Notes: a model not told the origin generated them from the letters alone. A stretch of DNA of 64,000 bases from Methylibium sp. Root1272 (GCF_001425905.1 NZ_LMDY01000013.1:316177-380176); one strand, 5' to 3'. Positions 36,722 through 45,653 are shown, counted from the first letter of the stretch. Translations and numbers: made by a program.

Positions 36722-37435
36722 TCAGCGGAGCAACCCGAGGCGCAAGGCCTTGAGCACGGCCTGATGCTTGTTCGTGCAAGCCAGCTTGTGCATGGCGGTG
36801 TTGATGTGCAGCACCGCCGTCCGCTCCGAGATGCCCATGATGGCCCCGACCTCCCAGGCCGTCTTGCCGTCCATCGTCCAGCGCAGGCTGTCCAGCTCGC
36901 GGGGCGTCAGCTTCGGCCTCTCGAGTTGCAGGCGCTCCGGCACCAGCACCCGCATCGCGGTGTCCTGCGCATGCACGGCGAACAGCTGCAGGTCGGCAAC
37001 GATGCGCGTCACTTCGCCACGGTCCTTCGGCAAGGCCTGATCGCGGTCCACGCCGATCACGAAGTGCCGGCCTTCGGGCATGTGCAGCGCAAGACAGATC
37101 CCCGTACGGAAGCCGAATCGGGCCTGAGCCTCCCACATGCTCCCCTGCCCGGCAGAAACATAGGTGCTCTGATCCCAGATGATCGGCACGCTCTGGCGCT
37201 TGCAGTGCTGCATCACCGGGTCGAGCTGACCGGCCTTGGGATCTTCGATGGCGTCCTTGTACGCGTCCGGCGCGTTGTCGATCGCAACGAACTCCGTATC
37301 GCCCACCGGGTGGTCGACCACCGTGATGGCCGATACCGTCTCGAAGCCGAGCAGCTTGGCGAAGCGAACGACCTCCCCGCGAAATTCATCGCGGTTGCGC
37401 GCCTCGAGCACTGACTGATAGCTGCCTAGCAGCAT
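36722..37435 (-). CDS. LuxR-family regulator with autoinducer-binding domain (solo)
   Basis: A 237-residue protein. Residues ~18-160 form an acyl-homoserine-lactone-binding-type domain, and residues ~176-235 the LuxR helix-turn-helix (LTPRELDSLRWTMDGKTAWEVGAIMGISERTAVLHI). The pocket Asp72-Pro73 and Trp87 are retained. The usual pocket Trp and Tyr four residues apart align with Tyr59 and Ile63, so the ligand may not be a standard AHL. No luxI is visible. The atg at 37435 gives the family's normal length. It precedes the peptide-export genes on the same strand and is a plausible regulator of them. Confidence 0.88.
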   Translation of the reverse strand: MLLGSYQSVLEARNRDEFRGEVVRFAKLLGFETVSAITVVDHPVGDTEFVAIDNAPDAYKDAIEDPKAGQLDPVMQHCKRQSVPIIWDQSTYVSAGQGSMWEAQARFGFRTGICLALHMPEGRHFVIGVDRDQALPKDRGEVTRIVADLQLFAVHAQDTAMRVLVPERLQLERPKLTPRELDSLRWTMDGKTAWEVGAIMGISERTAVLHINTAMHKLACTNKHQAVLKALRLGLLR

Positions 37436-37723
37436 CCTGTTGTCTATCCCGGTTCTGTCATGAACGGCTCGTGAAGGAATCGATGTTCCTTCGTTCCATG
37501 CGAGCGTCCCTGACAAGGTTTACAGCTGCCAACGATCGCCCTGGTCTACACACTTCCGACCTCTGAAGCAGTTGCCGGGTGCAAGCCCGTTCTTATCATG
37601 ATTCCTGCATGGACCGTCAACGCGTGGCCGTCTGCATTGTGGCAGCCCGGCCGCGATGCGCCGCTGCACTTTGTGCACCTTGGCACGCATGTGTCGACTC
37701 GACTGAACAAGGATTGGCCCAGC

Positions 37724-38050
37724 ATGGGTCAGACCGTCTGGGGCGGTCGTGCGGGCGACAGCGCCGCGGGCATCTCCTGGGACTGGATCGAGGTGTCCGA
37801 AGGCATCGTCGCGATCGCCGACCCGATGATGATGACCACCAACCTGCGCCTGCTCGGCGCCGAGGGCGAGGTGCTCACCGCACACGAGGTGGCCCCGCAC
37901 CTCAACAGCCTGGTGCACCGCCTGCCCTGGCAGGCCGAGGTGAGCCGGGCCCTCGAGCAGGCGCAGCACCAGCCGCCCAGGCCGCCGGCGCTCTTTACGA
38001 GCGTGACCTCGAGATCGCTGTCGGCAGGCGTGAGCGGCTGGCTGAGCTGA
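37724..38050 (+). CDS. Conserved protein of unknown function
   Basis: A protein of about 108 residues with no signal peptide or transmembrane segment. The recognisable core is ISWDWIEVSEGIVAIADPMM followed by TTNLRLLGAEGEVLTAHEVAPHLNSLVHRLPW. I believe similar short proteins occur in other Burkholderiales, but no function is known to me. The start is uncertain; an in-frame atg at 37598 would add 42 residues of less convincing sequence. It is divergent from the LuxR-type gene, with 288 nt between starts that contain no other feature I can support. Confidence 0.6.
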   Translation: MGQTVWGGRAGDSAAGISWDWIEVSEGIVAIADPMMMTTNLRLLGAEGEVLTAHEVAPHLNSLVHRLPWQAEVSRALEQAQHQPPRPPALFTSVTSRSLSAGVSGWLS

Positions 38051-38069
38051 CGTTCGCCGCCGCTGCGTC

Positions 38070-38540
38070 TCAGCCGCGACGCAGCATCTCGACGTGCGGC
38101 ATGTCGTCCTCGAGGTAAGGCTCGCCGACGCAGACGAAGCCCGCTTCCGCGTAGAAGCGCTCGAGCCGCAGCTGCGCCGAAATGCGCAGGCCCTGCCCCG
38201 GAAACACCGCGGTCGCGTGTTCGACGGCGCGCCGCACGAGCACGCGGCCCACGCCCGTGCCGCGCGCCGCCGCCGTCGTCAGCACCCGGCCGATCGACGG
38301 CTCGGCGTACTTGACGCCGGGGTCGACGAGGCGCGCGTAAGCGAGCAGCACGCCGTCCTCGCGCCAGGCAGCGAGATGGGCCGACTGCTCGTCGACCTCG
38401 TCGGCGTCCTGGAACACGCAGTCCTGCTCGACGGCGAACACCTGCTGGCGAGCGATGTGAATGCGCTGCAGTTCGAGCGACGACAGTTCAGGGAGGCGCG
38501 CGCAGCGCCAGACGATTTCGGGGAGCGCTGGCTTTTGCAT
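38070..38540 (-). CDS. GNAT acetyltransferase, ElaA-like
   Basis: A 156-residue protein with the ElaA-type layout. LQRIHIARQQVFAVEQDCVFQDADEVD is at the N-terminus, and the acetyl-CoA-binding motif A is SIGRVLTTAAARGTGVGRVLVRRAVE. ISAQLRLERFYAEAGFVCVGEPYLEDDMPHVEML closes the fold. The substrate is unknown. It starts at 38540, 35 nt downstream of the ABC permease stop on the same strand. Confidence 0.88.
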   Translation of the reverse strand: MQKPALPEIVWRCARLPELSSLELQRIHIARQQVFAVEQDCVFQDADEVDEQSAHLAAWREDGVLLAYARLVDPGVKYAEPSIGRVLTTAAARGTGVGRVLVRRAVEHATAVFPGQGLRISAQLRLERFYAEAGFVCVGEPYLEDDMPHVEMLRRG

Positions 38541-38575
38541 CGCCGCCGATGATGCCGCAGGCGCGCCTGCTGCCC

Positions 38576-39769
38576 TCAGCGCACCGCCGCCGCGCGGAGC
38601 CGCCGCGCGATGTAGCCCAGGCACACGCCGGTCAGCAGCACGCCCACGGCCAGCGGCGCCAGCACGTCCGTCGCCGACAGGCTCTCGCCGCGCAGCACCC
38701 GGTTCATCAGCGTGTGCTGGGCCAGGGCCGGAAGCCACACGAACCAGGGCTTCTCGCCGCCCTGGTTGAACAGGGTCAGCAGCGGCAGCAGCGACACCGC
38801 CAGGATGACCACCGTGTTGTTGGCCTGCGCCTCCTTGAAGCTCCTGCACCGGATCGCCACGGCCATCATCAGGGCCGACAGCGACGCGGCCAACGGCAGC
38901 AGCACGACCACGAAACCGAGCGCCTCGCGCGGGCCGAACAGGAACAGCGAGCGCAGTGTCTCGCTGCGGATCAGCCACTGGGCGGGCAGGAAGCTCAGCA
39001 CGCTGAGCAATGCGATCAGCATGCTCACGGCGGCCACCGCTCCCCACTTGCCGATCACCAGCGCCAGCGGCGCGGCCGGGTTCGTCAACAGCGGCTCGAG
39101 CGAACCACGTTCACGCTCGCCGGCTGTCGTGTCCAGCGCCGCATTCAACGCACCGTAGAGCACGGCCATGATCACGAAGAACGGCAGCAGGCTGGTGAAC
39201 TGCGCCGCGCGACTGCGCGTGCTCGCCAGATCGCGCTCCTCGACGTCGATAGCCTGCAGCAAGGACCCCGGCACGCCCCTCAAGGCCAGCACCAGCGTGC
39301 CGCGCTCGCGGCTGAACGCATCGAGCAGCCGGGCCAACCGTCCCGTACCGGCCTCGGCCTGCCGGTTGCTGCTGTCGCTGACCAGCAGCACTTCGGGCGC
39401 GTCGCCGGCCGCCAGTTGGCGCTCGAACTCCTTGCCGATCACCAGCACCGGATCGCCGAGCTGGGCGTCGCGCAGGCGCGCCTCGTAGTCCGGCGGCGCC
39501 GCTTCGACGCGGAAGGTCTGGCGCTCGATGAAGTTGCGCAGCGTCGGCGCGTGCTCGATGCCCTGCACCACCACCACGCGTTGCTCGGCCCGCGATTCCA
39601 GCGACGCGACCAGGCTCGACAGCAGCAGCAGCACCAGCGGACCCATCAGCACCGAGCTGAGCAGCACCGTCGCCAGCGTGCGCCGGTCCCGCAAGGCATC
39701 GACCAGTTCCTTGCGAAACACCGCTGCGGCTCCGGACGGGCTCGCGGGCCCGAGATGACGGCGCGTCAT
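38576..39769 (-). CDS. ABC-2 type permease (NatB-like)
   Basis: A 397-residue membrane protein. It has an N-terminal helix near TLATVLLSSVLMGPLVLLLL, a large extracytoplasmic loop (about residues 50-195), then five or so transmembrane helices including FTSLLPFFVIMAVLYGALNAAL and VVILAVSLLPLLTLF. ERERGSLEPLLTNPAAPLALVIGKW is typical of ABC-2/NatB permeases. The start overlaps the ATPase stop by 4 nt, so the two form one exporter. A sodium or lipid-related substrate is possible but not shown. Confidence 0.88.
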   Translation of the reverse strand: MTRRHLGPASPSGAAAVFRKELVDALRDRRTLATVLLSSVLMGPLVLLLLSSLVASLESRAEQRVVVVQGIEHAPTLRNFIERQTFRVEAAPPDYEARLRDAQLGDPVLVIGKEFERQLAAGDAPEVLLVSDSSNRQAEAGTGRLARLLDAFSRERGTLVLALRGVPGSLLQAIDVEERDLASTRSRAAQFTSLLPFFVIMAVLYGALNAALDTTAGERERGSLEPLLTNPAAPLALVIGKWGAVAAVSMLIALLSVLSFLPAQWLIRSETLRSLFLFGPREALGFVVVLLPLAASLSALMMAVAIRCRSFKEAQANNTVVILAVSLLPLLTLFNQGGEKPWFVWLPALAQHTLMNRVLRGESLSATDVLAPLAVGVLLTGVCLGYIARRLRAAAVR

Positions 39770-40554
39770 GCGCGGACCTCCTGCAGCTCCTGCGCGAAGG
39801 CCAGCTTCACGAAGGCTTCCTCGAAATCGCGCTCACCGGCGCGTTCGCAGAGCTGCGCGACTGTGCCCACCGCCACGGTGCGGCCGTGCGCGACGACCAC
39901 CACCTCGTCGCACAACCGCTCCACCTCCTGCATGATGTGGCTCGACAGCACGATGCACTTGCCGCCACCGGCGGGGCTGCACAGGTGCCTGAGCGCCTCG
40001 CGCAGCGCGCGGGTGGCCAGCACGTCGAGTCCGTTGGTCGGCTCGTCGAGGATGATGTTGGCCGGATCGTGCACCAGCGCGCGCGCCAATGCCGTCTTCA
40101 TGCGCTCGCCCTGGCTGAAGCCATCGGTGCGCCGGTCGAGCAGCGGCTTCATGTCGAGCATCTGCGCCAGCGCATCGACACGCGCGTGCGCGGCGTCGCG
40201 CTCCAGCCCATGCAATGCCGCGTAGTAGACGATGTTCTCGCGCGCGCTCAGGCGGGGATAAAGGCCGCGCGCGTCGCTCAGCACCCCCATGCGGCGCAAG
40301 GCCTGCCGCGGCGCCTGCAGCACGTCGATGCCATCGACCTCGATCGCGCCCGCGTCGGGCACGACCAGGCCGGCCACCATGCGCAGCGTCGTCGTCTTGC
40401 CGGCCCCGTTGGGGCCCAACAGGCCGGTGATGCGGCCGTCGACCGCGGTGAAGCCCACCTGTTCCACCGCCACGACCGGCGCCGGCCGGTCCCGCGCGAG
40501 CCAGCGGCGCGTCGGCACGGCGAAGCGCTTGTGCAGGGCATCGACTCGGATCAT
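39766..40554 (-). CDS. ABC transporter ATP-binding protein (NatA-like)
   Basis: A 262-residue ATPase. Walker A is LLGPNGAGKTTTLRMVAGL, the signature is DGFSQGERMKTALARALVHDP (SQGE variant), Walker B is IILDEPTNGLD, and the switch region is VLSSHIMQEVERLCD. It is partner of the permease at 38576. The start overlaps the upstream hydrolase stop by 4 nt. Confidence 0.93.
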   Translation of the reverse strand: MIRVDALHKRFAVPTRRWLARDRPAPVVAVEQVGFTAVDGRITGLLGPNGAGKTTTLRMVAGLVVPDAGAIEVDGIDVLQAPRQALRRMGVLSDARGLYPRLSARENIVYYAALHGLERDAAHARVDALAQMLDMKPLLDRRTDGFSQGERMKTALARALVHDPANIILDEPTNGLDVLATRALREALRHLCSPAGGGKCIVLSSHIMQEVERLCDEVVVVAHGRTVAVGTVAQLCERAGERDFEEAFVKLAFAQELQEVRA

Positions 40555-42032
40555 CGCGCGGCTCCTGATGGCGGCGGCGCGGGCCGCGGCGGCTCGAAGG
40601 CGGGCGGACGCGGCAGCCGCGCCAGGCACCCGGCGTCGACCGCCAGCGCCTGCGCCTCGTCCTCGGCATCGATGAAGCGGTGCGTCACCTCGCGCGTGCA
40701 GCCGATCGCCATCACACCGTGGCCGGCATTCGGCACCACCACGTGGCGCGCGCGCGGCCCGAGCGCCTTCACCACGCGCTCGCCATGGCGCGGTGGCGTC
40801 ACCGGGTCGAGCGTGCCGCTGAAAGCCAGCACCGGCACCGGGCTGGTCGGCAGGTCGCGGAAGGCCGGCGACACGCTGCCACGCGGCCAGTCGCGGCACA
40901 GCGCCGCATAAGGCCGCTGGTAGACGGCGCCCAGCCCCGACGTCGGCGAAGCCGACGGATCCGGCGCATCTTCCGCACACACCACCGAGAAATGCATGCC
41001 CTCGAACAGCCGCACCGCCCGTGCCCCACCGCCCAGCGCCCCGGCCAGACCGACCAGGGCCGAATAGCGCCCCGCCGCGGCCTCGTCGATCGCGAACGGC
41101 AACGCCGCCGCCAGGCCCGGTGCATACAGCGGCCCGCGCACCGCGGTGGCCAGCAGGTCGGCGTCGATGCTCACCTCGGTCGGTTGACCGTCCAGCGGAT
41201 CCACCACGCTCGCGCGCCGCGGCGCACCGCCCAGCAGCTCCTGCCAATGCATCCGCAGCCGCGGGTGGCGCGTGCTGCAGGCGGGCTCCCGCTCGCAGTC
41301 GGCGAAGAGTCGCGCCAGCGCGGCCTCCACGTCCTGGCCCATGCTGACCGGCAACATCATGTCGGGCGGTGCGACGCCGTCGAGCACGACCCGCCGCACA
41401 CGCGACGGGAACTGCCGCAGGTAGTCCAGCGCCGCCCGCGTGCCATAGGAGCCGCCCACCAGGTTGATCTGCGGCGCGCCCAGCGCGGCCCGCACCGCAT
41501 CGGCATCGGCCATCGCGATGCTCGTCGTGTACTGGCGCAGATCGCCGTGCGGCAGCTCGCGCAGCGAAGCCAGGCAGGCGGTGAGCCGCGCGAGGCCCCG
41601 CTTGGCGTCGAGGCGCTGCGCCAGCGGCAGGCCATCCTCGGCGTCGCAGGCCAGCGGCGCCGAGCGCCCGGTGCCGCGCTGGTCGATGAAGACCAGGTCG
41701 CGCCGGTGGTTCAGGCGCTGGAACAGCGGCAGCACCGAACCGGCCAGCGCGATGGCGCTCTGCCCCGGGCCACCGGCAAAGAAGAACACGGGGTCGGCCC
41801 GCTTGTAGCGCGCCGCGGCCGGCACGACCACGTAGTGCACCGCGATCGTCGTGCCCCCGGGCTGCGCCGGGTCCAAGGCCCGCGTCACGTGGCCGCACAG
41901 CACCTCGTGCTTCAGGCCCTTGACGCGACAGGCCGCCGGCGCCGCGTCCTCCGCAGCGCCGGCGGTGGCCGCGCTCGCCAGCCACAGCGCCGGCAGCCAG
42001 GCCGCCCAGCGGAGGATTCGGCTTCTTCTCAT
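40551..42032 (-). CDS. Exported alpha/beta hydrolase, prolyl aminopeptidase/TAP-like
   Basis: A 493-residue protein with a signal peptide (LRWAAWLPALWLASAATAGA). DPVFFFAGGPGQSAIAL is the oxyanion region, INLVGGSYGTRAALDYL holds the nucleophile Ser, and PVLAFSGTLDPVTPPRHGE and NAGHGVM give Asp and His. The fold and C-terminal TAP-like region match secreted S33 peptidases. The actual substrate is unknown. The start at 42032 is preferred to the in-frame atg 36 nt upstream. Overlaps natA-like by 4 nt, so these three genes form one transcription unit. Confidence 0.88.
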   Translation of the reverse strand: MRRSRILRWAAWLPALWLASAATAGAAEDAAPAACRVKGLKHEVLCGHVTRALDPAQPGGTTIAVHYVVVPAAARYKRADPVFFFAGGPGQSAIALAGSVLPLFQRLNHRRDLVFIDQRGTGRSAPLACDAEDGLPLAQRLDAKRGLARLTACLASLRELPHGDLRQYTTSIAMADADAVRAALGAPQINLVGGSYGTRAALDYLRQFPSRVRRVVLDGVAPPDMMLPVSMGQDVEAALARLFADCEREPACSTRHPRLRMHWQELLGGAPRRASVVDPLDGQPTEVSIDADLLATAVRGPLYAPGLAAALPFAIDEAAAGRYSALVGLAGALGGGARAVRLFEGMHFSVVCAEDAPDPSASPTSGLGAVYQRPYAALCRDWPRGSVSPAFRDLPTSPVPVLAFSGTLDPVTPPRHGERVVKALGPRARHVVVPNAGHGVMAIGCTREVTHRFIDAEDEAQALAVDAGCLARLPRPPAFEPPRPAPPPSGAAR

Positions 42033-42071
42033 GCGCCGCGATTCTGCGCGAGGCCGGCGGCGCCGCACGGC

Positions 42072-42833
42072 TCAGCGCAGGAACGCGTCGTAGCCCGTCT
42101 TCGCAATGAGCAGCGAGACGACGACGATGAAGACACCGCGCACGAAGCCCGCGCCGTGCCGCAGCGCGAGCCGCGTGCCCAGCAGGCTGCCCGCCACGTT
42201 GGCCACGGCCATCACCAGCGCGACATGCCACCAAACGTGGCCGGTCCACGCGAAGGCCGCCAGCGCCGACAGGTTGGTCGCCGTGTTCAGGAGCTTGGCA
42301 CTCGCGCTGGCGTGCAGGAAGTCGTAGCCGAGCAAGCGCACGAACAGGAACACGAAGAAGCTGCCGGTGCCCGGGCCGAAGAAGCCGTCGTAGAAGCCCA
42401 CCACGGCGCCGATGCCGCTGGCCCAGGCCGCCTCGCGGCGGCCTCGGTGCTGCGGCTGGTGGGTCCGGCCCAGGTCCTTGCGGGCCAGCGTGTACAACAG
42501 GACGCCCAGCAGGATGAAGGGCAGGGCACGCCGCAGGCCGTCGGCCGACACCTGCATCACCGCCCAGGCCCCCGCAAAGCTGCCCAGCAGCGCCGCGCCG
42601 GCCGCCGGCAGCAGCGCATGCCAGGACAGCGTGACCCGCTTCGCGTACTGGGCCGTGGCCCAGGCCGTCCCCCACACCGCCGCGCCCTTGTTGGTGCCGA
42701 ACAGCGTGGCCGGGGCCGTGTTCGGGAACACGCTGAACAGCGCCGGCACCAGGATCAGTCCGCCCCCGCCGACGATGGCATCGACGAAACCGGCGAACAG
42801 CGAGGCAAGAGTGACGGTGGCGAGATCGAGCAT
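42072..42833 (-). CDS. TSUP-family permease (TauE/SafE)
   Basis: A 253-residue multi-pass protein with seven to eight hydrophobic helices. The two TSUP repeats are visible as LFAGFVDAIVGGGGLILVPAL and GAVVGFYDGFFGPGTGSFF, and KLLNTATNLSALAAF is also typical. The family exports or imports sulfite, sulfoacetate or other organosulfur anions; the substrate here is unknown. The start is at 42833. Confidence 0.93.
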   Translation of the reverse strand: MLDLATVTLASLFAGFVDAIVGGGGLILVPALFSVFPNTAPATLFGTNKGAAVWGTAWATAQYAKRVTLSWHALLPAAGAALLGSFAGAWAVMQVSADGLRRALPFILLGVLLYTLARKDLGRTHQPQHRGRREAAWASGIGAVVGFYDGFFGPGTGSFFVFLFVRLLGYDFLHASASAKLLNTATNLSALAAFAWTGHVWWHVALVMAVANVAGSLLGTRLALRHGAGFVRGVFIVVVSLLIAKTGYDAFLR

Positions 42834-42928
42834 GGGACGGGCAGGCAGCGGTGTTGCGCGGGGCGCCGCGCATGATGCCTGCTCACCGTCAGACACCGCC
42901 CGGCGCAACGACAACGAGCGCCGCAAAT

Positions 42929-42958
42929 AAAAAGAGCGCCGGGGGTACCGGCGCTCTT
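42929..42958 (-). terminator. Intrinsic terminator
   Basis: aagagcgccgg at 42932-42942 and ccggcgctctt at 42948-42958 form a perfect 11-bp stem with a 5-nt loop. On the minus strand it continues into tttttattt. It closes the candidate small RNA and any read-through from the GMC oxidoreductase gene. Confidence 0.85.
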
Positions 42959-43076
42959 GGCGCGTAGCGGATGGGCCCGCGCTGTCGTCTCCTGGATGCT
43001 GGCGGTCGTCCACTCCGCCGCAGTCTTCGCTTGTCTCCTCGAACCCCCGCCTGACGGGACTGGCCCGCCGCGAGTG
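42931..43076 (-). ncRNA. Candidate small RNA with own promoter and terminator
   Basis: On the minus strand a TATAGT -10 hexamer at 43082-43087 is followed about 7 nt later by a transcript of roughly 145 nt. It has no convincing reading frame and ends at the strong terminator 42932-42958. The 13-nt block gcgggccagtccc (43067-43055) and ctgcggcgg (43023-43015) also occur, in the same order, in E. coli 6S RNA, but the spacing here is far shorter. Local hairpins present GGA in loops (ttcg-aggagacaag-cgaa at 43043-43026; ggcgg-agtggacga-ccgcc at 43019-43001), as in CsrA-binding RNAs. The class is unassigned. Confidence 0.5.
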
Positions 43077-43154
43077 AGCGCACTATAGGGAGCCCCTCAG
43101 GGCACCGCATCGGGGTTTTCCGCAGCATGTTGGTGCGGCCATCGCACCCAGCCG

Positions 43155-44801
43155 TCAGCGCCGGTGGCCGTGATCGGCCCGGATCCACTGGGCCGCCTTC
43201 TCCGCGATCATCAGCGTCGGGCTGTTGGTGTTGCCGCTGGTGATCGTCGGCATCACGCTCGCATCGACCACCCGCAGTCCGGCCACGCCCCTCACGCGCA
43301 GGCGTGCATCGACGACGGCCTGGGGATCGTCGTCACGCCCCATTCGGCAGGTGCCCACCGGGTGGAAGATCGTGGTGCCGATGTCGCCGGCCAGCCGCGC
43401 CAGCTCGGCGTCGGTCTGGAACTGCAGGCCGGGCTTCACCTCCTCGGGCCGATACTTGGCCAACGCCGGCTGCGCCGCGATGCGCCGCGTCACCCGCAGG
43501 CTGTCGGCGGCCACTTGGCGATCCGCCTCGGTGGACAGGTAGCGCGGCGCGATGAGCGGCGCGTCCTCGAACCGCGGGCTGCGGATGCGGATCGCGCCGC
43601 GGCTGGTCGGGTTGAGGTTGCAGACGCTCGCGGTGAAGGCATCGAAGCGGTGCAGCGGCTCGCCGAACGCCTCCAGGCTCAGCGGCTGCACGTGGTACTC
43701 GAGGTTGGGCCACACGTGCGCTGGCGACGAGCGCGTGAAGGCGCCGAGCTGCGATGGCGCCATGCTCATCGGCCCGGTGCGCTTGAACGCGTATTCAAGC
43801 CCGATGCGGGCCTTGCCCCACCACGACGCCGACAGCGTGTTCAGCGTCGGCACGCCCTGCAGCTTGAACACGGCGCGGATCTGCAGGTGGTCCTGCAGGT
43901 TCTCGCCGACGCCGGGCAGGTCGTGCTCCACCGGGATGCCATGCTGCTGCAGCAACGCCGCCGGCCCGAGACCCGACAGCTGCAGCAGCTGCGGCGAACC
44001 CACCGCGCCGGCGCTCAGCAGCACCTCGGCGCTGGCCCGCACGGTCTCGGGACCGTGGGGCGTCTGGACCTCGCAGCCGGTGCAGCGCAAGGCGCCGCCG
44101 GCGCCGCGCTCGACGAGCAGGCGCGTCACCTGCACGCCGGTCCACATCTCGAAGTTCGGCCGGCCGTAGCAGGTCGGCCGCAGGAAGGCCTTGGCCGTGT
44201 TCCAGCGCCAGCCGGCGCGCTGGTTGACCTCGAAGTAGCCCACGCCCTCGTTGTTGCCGCGGTTGAAGTCGGCGCTCGCCGGGATGCCGGCCTGCTGCGC
44301 GGCCTGCGCGAACGCCTCCAGCACGTCCCAGCGCAGGCGCTGCTTCTCGACGCGCCATTCGCCGCCGGCACCATGCATCTCGTCGGCGCCGCCGTGGTGG
44401 TCCTCGTGCTGCTTGAAGACCGGCAGGCAGGCGTCCCAGCGCCAGCCGTCGTCGCCGGTCACCGCTGCCCAGTGGTCGTAGTCGCGCGACTGGCCGCGCA
44501 TGTAGATCATGCCGTTGATGCTCGAACAGCCGCCGAGCACCTTGCCGCGCGGGTAGCGCAGCGAGCGGCCGTTCAGCCCCGGATCGGGCTCGGTCTGGTA
44601 GAGCCAGTCGGTGCGCGGGTTGCCGATGCAGTGCAGGTAACCGACCGGGATGTGGATCCAGTGGTAGTCGTCGCGGCCGCCGGCCTCGAGCAACAGCACT
44701 CGCTTGGCCGGATCGGCGCTCAGGCGGTTGGCCAGCAGGCAGCCGGCCGTGCCGCCGCCGATGATCACGTAATCGAAGGTGGGGGTGTCGTCGTCGTTCA
44801 T
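43155..44801 (-). CDS. GMC-family oxidoreductase (choline dehydrogenase/alkane-alcohol dehydrogenase type)
   Basis: A 548-residue flavoprotein. The FAD-binding motif is YVIIGGGTAGCLLANRLS. GMC signature 1 is near PRGKVLGGCSSINGMIYMRG and signature 2 near SAGAVGSPQLLQLSGLGP. Active-site residues fall in FHPVGTCRMG and the C-terminal SGNTNSPTLMIAEKAA. Homologues oxidise choline, long-chain alcohols or polyethylene glycol. Without betaine genes nearby choline is not favoured. The start overlaps the marC-like stop by 4 nt. Confidence 0.92.
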   Translation of the reverse strand: MNDDDTPTFDYVIIGGGTAGCLLANRLSADPAKRVLLLEAGGRDDYHWIHIPVGYLHCIGNPRTDWLYQTEPDPGLNGRSLRYPRGKVLGGCSSINGMIYMRGQSRDYDHWAAVTGDDGWRWDACLPVFKQHEDHHGGADEMHGAGGEWRVEKQRLRWDVLEAFAQAAQQAGIPASADFNRGNNEGVGYFEVNQRAGWRWNTAKAFLRPTCYGRPNFEMWTGVQVTRLLVERGAGGALRCTGCEVQTPHGPETVRASAEVLLSAGAVGSPQLLQLSGLGPAALLQQHGIPVEHDLPGVGENLQDHLQIRAVFKLQGVPTLNTLSASWWGKARIGLEYAFKRTGPMSMAPSQLGAFTRSSPAHVWPNLEYHVQPLSLEAFGEPLHRFDAFTASVCNLNPTSRGAIRIRSPRFEDAPLIAPRYLSTEADRQVAADSLRVTRRIAAQPALAKYRPEEVKPGLQFQTDAELARLAGDIGTTIFHPVGTCRMGRDDDPQAVVDARLRVRGVAGLRVVDASVMPTITSGNTNSPTLMIAEKAAQWIRADHGHRR

Positions 44802-45436
44802 CGCGGAATCGCCGATGCGAGCACCGGGAACAGTTTGGCCAGCCCTTCGGCCATGATCTCCACCGCCATCGCCGCCAGGATCAGGCCCATCAGCCGCGTC
44901 ATCACGTTGATGCCGGTCTTGCCCAGCACGCGCGCGATGCGGCCCGAGGCCATGAAGGCGAGGTAGACCGCCGCGCCGATCACCACCCCGTAGAGCACCA
45001 GCGTGCCCAGTTGCCACCAGTGGCGCGTGCGCTCGGCGTAGATGACCATCGTCGAGATCGTCGCGGGGCCGGTCAGCAGCGGGATCGTCAGCGGCACGAC
45101 CGCGATGCTGGCGCCGGCGTCGGCCTTCTCGGCACCCTCGCTCATGTCTTCCTTGCTGGTGTCGGCCGGCTGGGCGTTGAGCATCTGCAGCGAGCTGATC
45201 AGCAGCAGCGTGCCGCCACCCACTTGGAAAGACGCGATGCTGATGCCGAAGAACTCGATGATCTTCAGCCCCGCCACCGCGCTGATCGCGATCACGAGGA
45301 AGGCGCTGAAAGCGCTCACCCGAATGGTGCGCTGGCGCTGCTGCCGGTTGAAACCACTGGTGAAGGTGATGAAGAACGGAATGGCGCCGATCGGATTGAC
45401 GATGGCCAGGAGAGCGATCAGGGGTTTCAGATCCAT
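44798..45436 (-). CDS. MarC family integral membrane protein
   Basis: A 212-residue protein with six hydrophobic segments. LIALLAIVNPIGAIPFFITFTSG is the characteristic first helix. VPLTIPLLTGPATISTMVIYAE is the second family block. The MarC/UPF0056 family's function is unknown despite the name. The start is at 45436. The upstream 261-nt gap to the RNA-binding protein gene holds divergent promoters and a hairpin described separately. Confidence 0.92.
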   Translation of the reverse strand: MDLKPLIALLAIVNPIGAIPFFITFTSGFNRQQRQRTIRVSAFSAFLVIAISAVAGLKIIEFFGISIASFQVGGGTLLLISSLQMLNAQPADTSKEDMSEGAEKADAGASIAVVPLTIPLLTGPATISTMVIYAERTRHWWQLGTLVLYGVVIGAAVYLAFMASGRIARVLGKTGINVMTRLMGLILAAMAVEIMAEGLAKLFPVLASAIPR

Positions 45437-45653
45437 CGCGGGATTCTCAGCCCCCGGCCATTCGCTTGTCGACCGAAGGCGTGTCCGGCCGCCACTCGAG
45501 GGGCCGCCAGGCCGCATGTTTGCTCGACTCCGATACAACACTCGGGTGGCCCACTACACCGAAAGTCACCTCTTCACACATAATGGGCTTTCGTGTTTGG
45601 ATGCGGCGCCTTCTCTGGATCGGTTCCGGCGGGTTGAGGCTCCACATATTGTT

